Shown in pieces: positions 1 to 9,140 of a stretch of DNA of 64,000 nt (position 1 is the first letter of the stretch; every line of letters starts with the position of its first letter). The position numbers and the translations under genes were made by a program. A model generated the notes under the pieces. The model was not told the DNA's origin and made no database searches. It worked only from the letters and a program-made list of their open reading frames with translations. Where the stretch lies: positions 85,592 to 149,591 of the forward strand of contig JAFDVO010000015.1 of assembly GCA_018268955.1 (NCBI GenBank), in the 5' to 3' direction. This DNA is from Acidobacteriota bacterium (GTDB lineage: Bacteria; Acidobacteriota; Vicinamibacteria; Vicinamibacterales; CAVVIG01).

Positions 1-910
1 CGGCGCGCACGCCCTGCGCGATCTGCACGGTGTTGGTGCCCGACTGCTTGGTGACCTGCAGGCGCACGCCAGGCCGCCCGTTGATGCGGAGCACCGAGCG
101 GACGTCCTCGGTCGAGTCCTTCACGTCGGCGATGTCCTTGAGGTACACCGGCACACCGTTCTTCGTCAGGACGACCGTGTTCGCGATCTGGTCGATGTTC
201 TGGTACTGCCCCTGGCTGCGCAGGAGCAGTGCGCGGTCGCCCTGGTAGACCTCGCCGATCGGGATGTTCTGGTTCTCGTTGCGGAGGACGGACACCACCC
301 GGTCGACCGACAGATCGAGCGCCGTGATCTTCTCGCGCGAGAGGTCGACGTGGATCTGGCGCCGGAGGCCGCCGCCGACGGTGACCGCCGCAACGCCCTG
401 CACGCGCTCGAAGCGCGGCGAGAGCACGTTCTCGGCGAGCTCACGCAGCTGGACGCGATCGAGCGTGCCGTCCGTGCTCTCGAGCGCCAGACCCATGATG
501 GGCGCGGCGTTCGAGTCGAACTTCTGGACGATGGGTGGATCCGCATCCTCCGGGAGCCGTCCGCGCACGCGGTCGATGCGCGTGCGGATGTCGTTCATCG
601 CCTCGCTGAGGTCCGTGCCCCAGGTGAAGTTCAGCTGGATGTTGGCGTTGCCTTCCTGGGCCGACGAGTTCATCTGGTCGAGCCCCTGGACCGCGGACAG
701 CTGCTGCTCGAGCGGCCGCACGATCAGCTCTTCCATCTCGAGCGGACCCACGCCCGTGTAGTTGACGCGGACGCTGACGGTCGGCTGCGAGATGTCCGGC
801 AGCAGGTCGACCGGAAGGCGCGACAGGGAGATGCCGCCGATCAGGATGATGATCGAACTGATCATCGCCATCATGACCGGCCGCTGAATCGCGAAACGCG
901 GAATGCTCAT
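1..910 (-). CDS. RND efflux pump permease, N-terminal part (cut by window edge)
   Basis: Inner-membrane RND transporter of the HAE1/AcrB type, which exports hydrophobic compounds using the proton gradient. Translation on the minus strand from ATG at 908-910 starts MSIPRFAIQRPVMMAMISSI, the usual RND N-terminus with the first membrane helix, followed by LPVDLLPDISQPTV and the periplasmic porter region. About 303 residues are present; a full protein is about 1,030-1,080 residues, so roughly the C-terminal two thirds lies beyond base 1. It is the last visible gene of an operon with the adaptor (stop 33 bases upstream), the TolC-like channel and a Spy-like protein. Family is clear; substrate cannot be read from the sequence. 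Confidence 0.93.
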   Translation of the reverse strand, partial: MSIPRFAIQRPVMMAMISSIIILIGGISLSRLPVDLLPDISQPTVSVRVNYTGVGPLEMEELIVRPLEQQLSAVQGLDQMNSSAQEGNANIQLNFTWGTDLSEAMNDIRTRIDRVRGRLPEDADPPIVQKFDSNAAPIMGLALESTDGTLDRVQLRELAENVLSPRFERVQGVAAVTVGGGLRRQIHVDLSREKITALDLSVDRVVSVLRNENQNIPIGEVYQGDRALLLRSQGQYQNIDQIANTVVLTKNGVPVYLKDIADVKDSTEDVRSVLRINGRPGVRLQVTKQSGTNTVQIAQGVRA

Positions 911-943
911 CGCTGCTCCTGAAACCCGTGTGCGTCCTGCGAA

Positions 944-2377
944 CTACTGTCCTGCCGACGGCGCGCCACCGCGCCGTGCGCCACCGTCGCCCGTTCCGCC
1001 TGCACCCGGCGCGCCGGGCCCACCGGGGCCGCGCTGGCCGCCACCGGGCTGGCCGCCCTGGCTGTCGGAGGCGGCCGCCGGGCCGCGGCCGTTGCCGCCG
1101 CCACTGCCGCCGCGACCACCGCGCCCGCCGCGGCCACCCTGGCCAAGCAGGACGATGCGGTCACCCTCCCGCAGGGCTGCTGCGCCCGTGCTGACCACGC
1201 GCATGCCTTCGCTCAGGCCGTCGACCACCTCGACCCGGTCCGGCTGGGACATGCCGATCGTCACCGGCTTGAACCGCGCCGTGTTGTTTTCATCCGGCAT
1301 GAAGACCCCCTTCTTGCCGTTGAGATCCACCACGGCATTGGCGGGGACCACGAGCGTGTTGTTCCTCTGCTCGACGGTGAAGTCGACCTTGGCATACATG
1401 CCCGGCTTCAGTCGGTAGTCAGGGTTGGGAATCTCCACCTCGATCTGCGCCGTGCGCGTTGCGGGATCCAGCACGGGCGCGACATGGGCGATTCGCCCGG
1501 TGAATGTCTCGCCGGGGAACGCGTCCACCGCGACACTCGCCTTCATACCCTGCGAGATCCGGTGCAGGTCGCGCTCGACGACATTCGCCACCAGGCGCAC
1601 CGTCGTGATGTCGACGACGGAGATGAAGGTGGTCGTGTTCGGCGTCACCCAGCCGCCCGGGTCCAGCGCGCGCCGTCCAACGAATCCGCTCACCGGGGAC
1701 GAGATGACCGTGTTCTGCAGGTTGATGTTCAGCTCGTCGAGCCGTGCCTGTGCCTGTGCGTACTGAGCCCGCGCCAAATCCAGGGCGGCCACCGCGGCCT
1801 GGTACTTCGCATCCGTGTCGTCGAACGTCTGCCGGGGGATCAGCTGGCGCTCGAACAGGTTGCGCGAGCGATCCAGGTTCGTCTGCGCGAGCTTCAGATC
1901 CGCTTCGCGCTGGCGGATCGTCGCGGCTGAGACGTCGAAGGAGGCCTTCGCCTGCTTCACCTGCTCGACGATCTCGCGGTCGTCCAGCTTCGCAAGCCGC
2001 TGCCCGCGATTGACGCGATCGCCGAGCTTCACGTCCACCGCCTCGAGGCGGCCAGCCGCTTTCGGGAGCGCTTCGACGGTCAGTGCGCCAATCAGGTTGC
2101 CGACGACCGAGATGCTGTCGGACATCTGGTCGCGCTTCACCGCCGCGAGTTCGACAGTCATCGGCAGGCGCGGGCCACCGCCCGGTCCCCCGAAACCCCC
2201 GAACCCGCCTGGGCCGCCGGGACCGCCCGGGCCGCCACGGCCGCGACCCTGCGCGCCCGGGGCACCCGCAGCACCGGCCGCATTCGCATCGGCGGCCGCG
2301 GCCTTGTTCTTCGAGTAGTAGTAATACCCTCCGGCGCCGGCCGCGAGGAGGACGAGGACGATGACTGCGCGCTTCAT
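944..2377 (-). CDS. RND efflux periplasmic adaptor (membrane fusion protein)
   Basis: Adaptor of 477 residues that links the RND pump to the outer-membrane channel. An N-terminal signal anchor (about residues 1-20, ending in a run of four Tyr) is followed by a Gly-rich linker (about 40-70). Then come a barrel-sandwich/lipoyl half (LGDRVNRGQRLAKLDDREI), an alpha-hairpin coiled coil (about 135-215), the second lipoyl half (VSSPVSGFVGRRALDPG) and the beta-barrel region. The C-terminus (about 405-477) is a second, unusually long Gly/Arg/Pro-rich tail that is probably disordered. It lies 33 bases downstream of the TolC-like gene and 33 bases upstream of the RND pump, as in a standard efflux operon. 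The two Gly-rich tails are the odd feature. Confidence 0.93.
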   Translation of the reverse strand: MKRAVIVLVLLAAGAGGYYYYSKNKAAAADANAAGAAGAPGAQGRGRGGPGGPGGPGGFGGFGGPGGGPRLPMTVELAAVKRDQMSDSISVVGNLIGALTVEALPKAAGRLEAVDVKLGDRVNRGQRLAKLDDREIVEQVKQAKASFDVSAATIRQREADLKLAQTNLDRSRNLFERQLIPRQTFDDTDAKYQAAVAALDLARAQYAQAQARLDELNINLQNTVISSPVSGFVGRRALDPGGWVTPNTTTFISVVDITTVRLVANVVERDLHRISQGMKASVAVDAFPGETFTGRIAHVAPVLDPATRTAQIEVEIPNPDYRLKPGMYAKVDFTVEQRNNTLVVPANAVVDLNGKKGVFMPDENNTARFKPVTIGMSQPDRVEVVDGLSEGMRVVSTGAAALREGDRIVLLGQGGRGGRGGRGGSGGGNGRGPAAASDSQGGQPGGGQRGPGGPGAPGAGGTGDGGARRGGAPSAGQ

Positions 2378-2410
2378 GACGCTCCGTATGACAGCTGTCG
2401 CGAACGGCCG

Positions 2411-4081
2411 CTAGCGGCCGACGATCGTGATGTTCGAGTTGGTAAGCGACGTCTGCTGCAGCCGCTCGAGTTCCACGAGCGACTTGCGGTACGCCAGGAC
2501 CGCCTGCAGCTCGTTGTTCTGTGCCGTCGCCAGGTCGCGCTGCGCCTGGACGACGAAGTAGTTGGTCGACATGCCGACCTCGAACTTGCTCTGCTCCGCA
2601 TCGAGCGTCCGCTGCGCGAACTCACGCGCGGCCTGTGCGGCCTGCACGCGCTCGACGTTGTTCTGCACGTTGGTCGCGGCGTTCGTGATGTCGGTCGCAA
2701 TCTGCAGCTCGACCTGCTTGACCTGCGCCGCCACCTGGTTCAACTGCACGCGGGCCCGCGCGGCGGTCGCCTCCTGCGTGCTCGTCCCGATCGGGTAGCT
2801 CACGTTCAGCTGCACCGCCCACGTGGGGTAGTTGCGGCCGAAGAGCGAGTTCAGCGCGTCCACGTACCCGCCGGGAATCTCGCCAATCACCTGGCGGTTG
2901 ATGCCCGAACCCGACGTGATGTACTGCACGCCGCCCTGGCCGATGAGCCCATAGCGCGCCTGCAGGTCGGCCTGCGGCAGCGTCTGGTTGCTCAGGTACT
3001 TCATCGTGACGTCGTTGACCTGCAGGTTCTTGCGGGCGATCTGCAGGTCGGTGCGGTTCTCCAGCGCGCGGCGGACCGCCGCGGCAACGTCAACCGTGGC
3101 CGGCGTGAACTCCGGCCGGTCGACCGGGTTGATCGTGGCCATCCAGTTCGGGTCCTGCGTGCCGGCGACGATGAGCCGCTTCAGGGCCAGCTCGTTCGTG
3201 CGGCGCGTGCCCTCCGCGGTGGCGAGGTTCTGCCGCTGGGTGGCCGCCTGCGACTGCGCCTGCACGACGTCGATAGGGGCCATCGTGCCGATCTCGACGC
3301 GCGTCTGGTTGTCGCGCACGAGCTGATCGGCCAGTGCCACGGACCGGCGCGCCACCTCCACCGACTGGACCGCGAAGACGAGGTCCCAGTAGGCGTTGCG
3401 CACGTTCGACACGGTGTTGATGATCGTCGCCTGCAGCTGCGTTTCGCTGATGTCCTGATTCAGCTTGGTGATGACGAGCTGCTGCCGCGTGTTGTCGATG
3501 CGGAAGTTGCGCAGGAGCGGTTGCGTGAACTGCGCGGACCAGTTCGTGTTGTACGCCGGATTGAACAGGGCCGTCAGGCTGGTCGTACTCTGCTTGTTGT
3601 TGTTCAGCGTCACCGCCAGCGAGCCGCCGCCCCACTTGATGTTCTGGGCGACACCACCGTTGTACGTGTTCGTGCCGGTCTCGATGCCCGTACCCGCTGC
3701 CGCGCCCGAGATCGTCTGCGTCGAGGGGTTCGTCGTTGCACCGTGGCTGATGAGCGAGGTCAGCGTCGGCCGGTAGTTCGCATTGAGGCCCGCGATGGAG
3801 TAGTCGAACGTCGAGGGGTTCAGCCGCTGGACCGCGATATCCAGGTTCCGCTCGAGCGCCAGCTTCACGGCATCATCGAGCTTCAGGTCGACGGTGGGAC
3901 GGTCGTCCACGGTCTGCACCTGCGACTGCCCGGGGGCGCCGGTCTGCGCGCCCACGCGCTCGGCCGCCGCCTTGATGAGTTCCTGCACGTGCTCGTCCGA
4001 CACGCGCTGGGCCGAGAGCGGCGCGGCGCCGATCGAGACAGCAAGCGCGATCACGAGCGATTGGGAAGCGTACCGTTTCAT
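2411..4081 (-). CDS. TolC-family outer membrane efflux protein
   Basis: Outer-membrane channel component of 556 residues. A signal peptide MKRYASQSLVIALAVSIGAA ends near LSAQ. Two outer-membrane-efflux repeats follow, with long Ala/Gln/Asn-rich helices such as QAQSQAATQRQNLATAEGTR and the C-terminal QRDLATAQNNELQAVLAYRK, typical of TolC proteins. The frame stays open upstream to 4516, but the ATG at 4081 is chosen because the signal peptide starts there and an AAGGAAC ribosome-binding site precedes it. The upstream extension is Arg/His-rich shadow sequence over the neighbouring gene. It lies 35 bases after the Spy-like gene and 33 before the adaptor gene. Confidence 0.92.
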   Translation of the reverse strand: MKRYASQSLVIALAVSIGAAPLSAQRVSDEHVQELIKAAAERVGAQTGAPGQSQVQTVDDRPTVDLKLDDAVKLALERNLDIAVQRLNPSTFDYSIAGLNANYRPTLTSLISHGATTNPSTQTISGAAAGTGIETGTNTYNGGVAQNIKWGGGSLAVTLNNNKQSTTSLTALFNPAYNTNWSAQFTQPLLRNFRIDNTRQQLVITKLNQDISETQLQATIINTVSNVRNAYWDLVFAVQSVEVARRSVALADQLVRDNQTRVEIGTMAPIDVVQAQSQAATQRQNLATAEGTRRTNELALKRLIVAGTQDPNWMATINPVDRPEFTPATVDVAAAVRRALENRTDLQIARKNLQVNDVTMKYLSNQTLPQADLQARYGLIGQGGVQYITSGSGINRQVIGEIPGGYVDALNSLFGRNYPTWAVQLNVSYPIGTSTQEATAARARVQLNQVAAQVKQVELQIATDITNAATNVQNNVERVQAAQAAREFAQRTLDAEQSKFEVGMSTNYFVVQAQRDLATAQNNELQAVLAYRKSLVELERLQQTSLTNSNITIVGR

Positions 4082-4116
4082 GTTCCGGATGTTCCTTGTG
4101 AGTAAACGCGGACCGG

Positions 4117-4617
4117 CTACCGGCCGGGTTCCTGCGGACGGGCGGTGCGCGGCGGCCCAGGCGAACCGGGCAGCGGCAGTACGGGGGTGAGTCCCTGCTC
4201 GCGGGCCCACTTGTCGTGCAGCGCCCCAAAGCGCGCCCGCTGGTCGGGCGTGAGCACCTTGACCATCTGGACCAGCATGAGCGAGCGGGTCTTGTTGGCC
4301 GTGGCTCGCGACGTCTCGACCCGATCGATCATCCGGGTCAGCGTCGCTTCGTCGGCGTCGTTCTGGATGAGGCGCGACAGCTTGGCCTCGTAGTTCGAAA
4401 GCTCGTCCCACGCCTGCCGCAGCTCTGGCCTTGTCGTCTCCCAGATGCGGTCGATCCGCGCGGACTGCTCGGTCGTCAATCCCAGATCCTTCTTGAACGC
4501 ATCCGACTTCCACCACGGGAAGGGACGCGCACCCTGATTCGGGCCTTGCGCCAGCGCCGGAGCCGCACTCAGGATGAGGACGGCCACGAGCGCACGCAGG
4601 CGCAGCGAAAGCTTCAT
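4117..4617 (-). CDS. Spy/CpxP-like periplasmic protein (LTxxQ)
   Basis: Small secreted protein of 166 residues with a clear signal peptide (about 1-23, ending LAQ). The mature part is all-helical and carries two LTxxQ-type motifs, LGLTTEQSARID and VLTPDQRARFG, the hallmark of Spy/CpxP/CnrX-like periplasmic chaperones or metal/stress sensors. A GGGGA ribosome-binding site precedes the ATG. It is the first gene of the efflux operon, so it could monitor envelope stress for the pump or protect exported proteins; this role is inferred from position. No CpxRA-type two-component pair lies next to it. Confidence 0.8.
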   Translation of the reverse strand: MKLSLRLRALVAVLILSAAPALAQGPNQGARPFPWWKSDAFKKDLGLTTEQSARIDRIWETTRPELRQAWDELSNYEAKLSRLIQNDADEATLTRMIDRVETSRATANKTRSLMLVQMVKVLTPDQRARFGALHDKWAREQGLTPVLPLPGSPGPPRTARPQEPGR

Positions 4618-4692
4618 CGCAGTTCCCCTGTAAACGCTGTTCTCGGAAGGGAATACGATGCGAACGGCCCGGGCGTTTAGCCTGTGGCGTGA

Positions 4693-4716
4693 AAAATCGA
4701 GTGGTGGATCGATTTT
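4693..4716 (-). terminator. Probable terminator after ispH
   Basis: A perfect 8-bp inverted repeat (AAAATCGA, 8-base loop, TCGATTTT) lies about 65 bases downstream of the ispH stop and 76 bases before the efflux operon start. A/T runs on both outer arms would give a U-run on either strand. The stem is short, so this is a moderate call. Confidence 0.45.
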
Positions 4717-4780
4717 ATCGAAGGGTTGCTGCCAACCCGCACAAAGCAGGCGCGTCGAAACCGTAAAGAATGCAGGTCGA

Positions 4781-5956
4781 TCAGCGGTTGCAGAATGCGT
4801 TCAGTCGATCGATTGCCGCCGCGACGAGGTTATCCGGCGTCGAGGCGCCGGACGTGAGTCCGACCCGGACAGGCCCCTCCGCCGGCAGCCAGCCGTGCGA
4901 GACGACCTCGTCCTTGGCTCCGACAGGGCGATGACGGATGGCGTCGTGCGACACCAGGCAGTCAGGGTCGGCGATGTGGAAAGTCGGCCGCGATTCAGCG
5001 CAGATGCGGGCGAGGTTCGCGGTGTTGCTGCTGTTGTAGCCGCCAATCACCAGCATGAGGTCGATCGGGCGGTCGCGCAGCAGGGCGATGACGGCGTCCT
5101 GCCGATCCTGGGTGGCGCTGCAGATGGTGTCGAACGCTTGGTAGTGGAACGCGAGTTCGGCAGCGCCCCAGCGGTCCAGCATCGCCTCGCGCAGCTGTTC
5201 ACCCACCTCCAGCGACTCCGACATCAGCATCGTCGTCTGGTTGGCAAGGCCGACGCGCTGGAGATCGCGGTCGGGGTCGAAGCCCGGCGACGTGGCCGAC
5301 GCGAACCGCGCCATGAAGGCGTCGCGGTCGCCACCACGGCGGATGTAGTCGCAGACGATCTCGGTTTCGGCCTGATCGTAGACGACGAGGTAGTGGCCGC
5401 CGCGCTCGACCGCCTGCGATGCCGTGGCCTGCGTCTCCTCGTGCCACACTTTGCCGTGGATGACCGACGTGTAGCCCTGCTCCGCATACCGGCGGACGTT
5501 CTTCCAGACGTTCAGGACCGAGCCGCAGGTCGTGTCGACGAGGGTGCAGCCGCGGGCGTCGAGGTCGGCGAGCATCTCGACCGTCACGCCGAAGGCCGGG
5601 AGGATCACCACATCGGAGGTCCCGAGCCGGTCGAGCGATTCACCGGGATCGCTCAGGAAGCGGATGCCCAACCCGCGCAGCTTGTCGTTCACGTGCGGGT
5701 TGTGAATGATCTCGCCGGTCAGGAAGACCTGCTGATCAGGAAAGCGCGACCGCGCCTGATAGGCGTAGTCGACCGCCCGGTCCACCCCGTAGCAGAAGCC
5801 GAACTCCTGCGCGAGGTGCACGGTGAGTCGACCCGATTGATACGTGAAGTCGTTGGCCTTGATCTCCTGAATCAGGGCGCTGTGGTAGCTCTCGGTCAGG
5901 ATGCCCGAGACGGCATCCTTCATGTCCAGGCCCTTGCGGAAGATCAGTGACGGCAT
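4781..5956 (-). CDS. ispH: 4-hydroxy-3-methylbut-2-enyl diphosphate reductase
   Basis: IspH/LytB, the [4Fe-4S] enzyme of the last MEP-pathway step, making IPP and DMAPP from HMBPP. The three cluster cysteines are visible at about C55 (EFGFCYGV), C144 (VDTTCGSV) and C279 (FDTICSAT), together with the conserved GEIIHNP, HGKVWHEET and ANQTTML segments. At 391 residues it is about 75 longer than the E. coli enzyme. The N-terminal extension (FRKGLDMKDAVSG...) and an insertion between the second and third cysteines resemble the long form known from cyanobacteria, Chlorobi and plastids. The start is set at ATG 5956; a TTG at 5959 and an ATG at 5923 are alternatives. It is probably a single-gene unit. 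Confidence 0.95.
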   Translation of the reverse strand: MPSLIFRKGLDMKDAVSGILTESYHSALIQEIKANDFTYQSGRLTVHLAQEFGFCYGVDRAVDYAYQARSRFPDQQVFLTGEIIHNPHVNDKLRGLGIRFLSDPGESLDRLGTSDVVILPAFGVTVEMLADLDARGCTLVDTTCGSVLNVWKNVRRYAEQGYTSVIHGKVWHEETQATASQAVERGGHYLVVYDQAETEIVCDYIRRGGDRDAFMARFASATSPGFDPDRDLQRVGLANQTTMLMSESLEVGEQLREAMLDRWGAAELAFHYQAFDTICSATQDRQDAVIALLRDRPIDLMLVIGGYNSSNTANLARICAESRPTFHIADPDCLVSHDAIRHRPVGAKDEVVSHGWLPAEGPVRVGLTSGASTPDNLVAAAIDRLNAFCNR

Positions 5957-5963
5957 CAATCAG

Positions 5964-6087
5964 GGACGTTAGACGTGAGACGTTAGACGTGAGAACTCAG
6001 AAGTGAGAATGCAGAACTCAGAAGTAAAGGCTGAAGTTCTGCCTTCTGAATTCTAAGTTCTAACTGCTAAAGTCCAACGTCCCAAGT
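5964..6087. repeat. Degenerate 7-bp tandem repeat, inverted arrangement
   Basis: The gap between the anti-sigma gene and ispH is filled by heptamers such as GTTAGAC, GTGAGAA and CTCAGAA. About half way through they switch to the opposite orientation (TCTGAAT, TCTAAGT, TCTAACT). The two halves are roughly self-complementary, so a long imperfect hairpin is possible. It belongs to the same family as the repeats at 12134, 17404, 20990, 62767 and 62897. Confidence 0.75.
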
Positions 6088-6708
6088 CTACCTGAGGTCC
6101 CGGACGTGCGGCGTCATCGCGTCGAACGCCTGCAGTTCGCGCGGCTGTGGGCGGGCGAGCGCCAGTTCGAGATCCATCAGGAACGCATCGTCGTCCGACG
6201 CTGTCGGCTGCGTGCTGTTTACGAGCACGGCGGGCTTGGGAGATGGACGCGGCTGGACCACCATCTGCCTGGACGGGCTCGAACCGCCGGGGGCGCGAAG
6301 GAGGCGTTCCGGGCCGAAGTACCCGCCGACGGCAACGCCGATGAACAGCCCGGCTGCGGCCGCCGCCGCGAGCCATCGGGGCGGTACACGGCCGCCGCTG
6401 CGCTGGGCGGGCGTCGCGTCACGGCGCGGGAACGAGATCACGCGGGCCGGACGCTGCACCTGATCCAGGCGGTCGAGGATGTGCTCGCGCTGGGTCCGCA
6501 GGTGCTCCGCGGTGAACAGCGCATCGGCCTCTTCCTCGGCATCGGTCCGGATGTCGTCGAGGAAGGTGGTGATCGTGTCGAACTGCTCGTTGCACTCCAT
6601 GCAGGTCGACAGGTGATCGGCCAGCCGCGGGTCCAGCGCCTCGCCGGTACGCCCGGCGTAGTAGCACTCCAGCAGTTGATCGTCTTTCAGGTGCCCGGAG
6701 CGGAACAT
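6088..6708 (-). CDS. Zinc-finger anti-sigma factor, membrane-anchored
   Basis: Predicted anti-sigma factor of 206 residues for the ECF sigma encoded just upstream. The N-terminal cytoplasmic domain has the ZAS zinc motif HxxxCxxC (H32, C36, C39 in DHLSTCMECN). One transmembrane helix (about 112-130) follows, then a short Pro-rich periplasmic part. The ATG at 6708 overlaps the sigma TGA by one base (TGATG), so translation is coupled; longer open frame upstream of this ATG is only sigma-gene shadow. The periplasmic tail of about 75 residues has no recognisable sensor domain, so the signal is unknown. Confidence 0.85.
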   Translation of the reverse strand: MFRSGHLKDDQLLECYYAGRTGEALDPRLADHLSTCMECNEQFDTITTFLDDIRTDAEEEADALFTAEHLRTQREHILDRLDQVQRPARVISFPRRDATPAQRSGGRVPPRWLAAAAAAGLFIGVAVGGYFGPERLLRAPGGSSPSRQMVVQPRPSPKPAVLVNSTQPTASDDDAFLMDLELALARPQPRELQAFDAMTPHVRDLR

Positions 6709-7406
6709 CAGGACGTCCCTCCAAGGAAGCCGCGCAGCTTGCGGACCGCACGGAACAGGTGCACGCGAACGGTGGATTCGTTGATGCCGGTCATCGCGCT
6801 CACATCCCGGGGCGAGGCATCGCCATAGTGGCACAGCATGAAGACCGTGCGCTGGCGGCCGTCCAGACGATCGATGGCCGCGGCCAGCGTGTCACGGCGT
6901 TCCCGCGCGAGCAGGCGCGCTTCGGGATCCGCGGGTGCGGAGCCGCCGACCGTTTCCCGAGCCGTTTCGGGGCCGCTGTCCTGATCGGACGAGGGGACGA
7001 ACCAGCGATCCCGGCGAGCCCGCGCTTTCCGCCGATCGAGGCAGCCGTTGATGAGGATCCGCGTGAACCAGACCTCGAACGGCCAGGCCTCTCGATACGA
7101 GCCAATGTGCGTGAATACCTTGACGAAAGCATCCTGGACCGCTTCGTCAGCCTCGGCCGCATCGCGCAGGTACTGGTAGGCGATCCGGAGCGCCCGGCGC
7201 TGATGCATGGCGACGAGTTCCCCGAATCGCTCCCGCGCCTCATCCATCGCGCCGCTGTCGACCAGGCTTCTGATCTCGATGGCGAGCTGGGTGTCCGCGG
7301 ACGGGGCGGCGGGAGGCACACTCGTGCGGGCCCGTGCACCGGTCGAGGGTGCCTCAGGTGAGTCGGGAGCGGGCTTGTTGCGTCGCACGGGCTGCACGTC
7401 ACTCAT
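6708..7406 (-). CDS. ECF-type RNA polymerase sigma factor
   Basis: Sigma-70 family, extracytoplasmic-function type, 232 residues. Region 2 is at about 62-135 (YLRDAAEADEAVQDAFVKVF, then FEVWFTRILINGCLDRRK). Region 4 is at about 170-225 and ends in a helix-turn-helix (DVSAMTGINESTVRVHLFRA). An N-terminal Pro/Ala-rich extension of about 40 residues precedes region 2. It is paired with the downstream zinc-finger anti-sigma gene, with a one-base overlap, so its activity is probably held at the membrane until an unknown envelope signal. Transcribed away from pckA across a region of about 150 bases. Confidence 0.92.
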   Translation of the reverse strand: MSDVQPVRRNKPAPDSPEAPSTGARARTSVPPAAPSADTQLAIEIRSLVDSGAMDEARERFGELVAMHQRRALRIAYQYLRDAAEADEAVQDAFVKVFTHIGSYREAWPFEVWFTRILINGCLDRRKARARRDRWFVPSSDQDSGPETARETVGGSAPADPEARLLARERRDTLAAAIDRLDGRQRTVFMLCHYGDASPRDVSAMTGINESTVRVHLFRAVRKLRGFLGGTS

Positions 7407-7477
7407 GCTGGATTACGCCGCCACCCTTCAGGCGTTTACAGTCTACTGCCGGCATCGGGCCCCGGCGCGCCGTTTTG

Positions 7478-7507
7478 TTGACTTGTATCGAAAGCGGCGA
7501 GTACGAT
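7478..7507 (+). promoter_or_regulatory. Sigma-70-like promoter of pckA
   Basis: TTGACT (7478-7483), an 18-base spacer and TACGAT (7502-7507) lie about 50 bases before the pckA ATG. Found by eye from consensus match and position only. Confidence 0.45.
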
Positions 7508-7556
7508 CCTCCGGTTTTCCGCTGTGTCCGGCCTTGTGACGGCCTCGGAGCGCCCC

Positions 7557-9140
7557 ATGACCCCCGCCATCGATCACACCCGCACCCTCGAGAAGGAAGG
7601 CATTCTGGACGCGCGCGTCCACTGGAACCTCTCAGAAGCTGTGCTGTATGAGCAGGCGATCCGGCGCCAGGAGGGCTTTCTCGCGGCTGAAGGGCCGCTG
7701 GTCTGCCGCACCGGGCCGCATACGGGCCGGTCGCCGAACGACAAGTTCATCGTGCGGGAACCGTCGAGCGAGGAGGTCATCGCCTGGGGTGGGCCCAACC
7801 GGCCGATGTCCCGCGAGCACTTCGACCGGCTGTATGCCGACATGACGGCATCGCTGCAGGGTGCCGAGCTCTACGTGCAGGACGTCTTTGCCGGCGCGGA
7901 CGAGCGCTATCGGCTGCCGGTCCGCGTCATCACGGAGTACGCCTGGCACAGCCTGTTCAGCCGCAACCTGCTGATCGTGGATGACGCCGCCCGGCACGTG
8001 CCCGAGCTCACGATCATCGACAGCCCGTCATTCAAGGCCGATCCGGCCCGCCACGGGACGAACTCCGAGGTGGTGATCGCGCTCGATTTCGCCCGAAAGG
8101 TCGTGCTGATTGGCGGCACCAGCTACGCGGGCGAGATCAAGAAGTCGGTGTTCAGCACGCTGAACTACCTGCTGCCGCTGCAGGGCGTGCTGTCCATGCA
8201 TTGCTCGGCGAACATCGGGCAGGACGGCGACACCGCGCTCTTCTTCGGCCTCTCAGGGACGGGCAAGACCACGCTGTCGAGCGACCCGCTGCGCGGCCTC
8301 ATCGGAGACGACGAGCACGGGTGGAGCGATCACGGCGTCTTCAACTTCGAGGGCGGCTGCTACGCGAAGACGATCAGGCTGTCGGCGGACGCCGAGCCCG
8401 AGATCTACGCGACGACGCGGCGGTTCGGAACGGTGCTGGAGAACGTCGCCATCGACCCGGACACGCGGCAGCTGGACCTCGACTCGGATCAGTTCACCGA
8501 GAATACCCGCGCTGCCTATCCGATCTCGTTCATCAGCAACGCCGTGCCGTCGGGGCAGGGTGGCCACCCCAGGAACATCGTGATGCTCACCGCGGACGCA
8601 TTCGGGGTGTTGCCGCCGATCGCGCGGCTCTCGCCCGCGGCTGCGATGTATCACTTCCTCTCGGGCTACACCGCGAAGGTGGCGGGGACCGAGAAGGGGG
8701 TCACCGAACCGAAGGCGACCTTCAGCACGTGCTTCGGTGCCCCGTTCCTGCCGCTCGCGCCGAGCCGCTACGCAGAACTCCTCGGCCAGAAGATCGCGCA
8801 GCACGACGTGCAGGTCTGGCTGGTCAACACGGGATGGACCGGTGGACCCTACGGCGTGGGAACGCGCATGCGGATCCGATTCACGCGCGCGATGATCACC
8901 GCCGCCCTGAGCGGCGCCCTCGACGGCGTCCACTACCTCACGCACCCGGTCTTCAATCTTCAGGTGCCGCAATCATGTCCTGACGTGCCGTCCGAGGTCC
9001 TCAATCCTCGAGACACCTGGTCCGACGGCGTCGCGTACGATGTGCAGGCAGCCAGGCTCGCGACCATGTTCCGCGATAACTTCACGACCTTCGAACCCTC
9101 AGTGTCCTCCGACGTCGTTGCTGCGGGGCCGCGCGCATGA
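7557..9140 (+). CDS. pckA: Phosphoenolpyruvate carboxykinase (ATP)
   Basis: Cytosolic gluconeogenic enzyme converting oxaloacetate and ATP to phosphoenolpyruvate, CO2 and ADP; 527 residues, the family's normal size. Visible motifs include the substrate-binding [14 protein letters not shown] near the N-terminus and the P-loop [14 protein letters not shown] at about 230-245. The metal/nucleotide motif [10 protein letters not shown] follows, and [13 protein letters not shown] lies near the C-terminus. The ATG at 7557 is chosen over an upstream GTG at 7524 because GGAG lies six bases before it. Its ATGA stop overlaps the gatB start by four bases. Confidence 0.97.
   Translation: MTPAIDHTRTLEKEGILDARVHWNLSEAVLYEQAIRRQEGFLAAEGPLVCRTGPHTGRSPNDKFIVREPSSEEVIAWGGPNRPMSREHFDRLYADMTASLQGAELYVQDVFAGADERYRLPVRVITEYAWHSLFSRNLLIVDDAARHVPELTIIDSPSFKADPARHGTNSEVVIALDFARKVVLIGGTSYAGEIKKSVFSTLNYLLPLQGVLSMHCSANIGQDGDTALFFGLSGTGKTTLSSDPLRGLIGDDEHGWSDHGVFNFEGGCYAKTIRLSADAEPEIYATTRRFGTVLENVAIDPDTRQLDLDSDQFTENTRAAYPISFISNAVPSGQGGHPRNIVMLTADAFGVLPPIARLSPAAAMYHFLSGYTAKVAGTEKGVTEPKATFSTCFGAPFLPLAPSRYAELLGQKIAQHDVQVWLVNTGWTGGPYGVGTRMRIRFTRAMITAALSGALDGVHYLTHPVFNLQVPQSCPDVPSEVLNPRDTWSDGVAYDVQAARLATMFRDNFTTFEPSVSSDVVAAGPRA

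Noticed and set aside
166..1194. Small Arg-rich frames on both strands over the RND pump and adaptor genes
   Set aside because: Composition (Arg/Pro/Ala) and position opposite or out of frame with clear efflux genes mark them as GC-rich shadows.
4082..4516. N-terminal extension of the TolC-like frame
   Set aside because: Peptide is Arg/His/Pro-rich, overlaps the Spy-like gene in another frame, and a signal peptide plus ribosome-binding site start at 4081.
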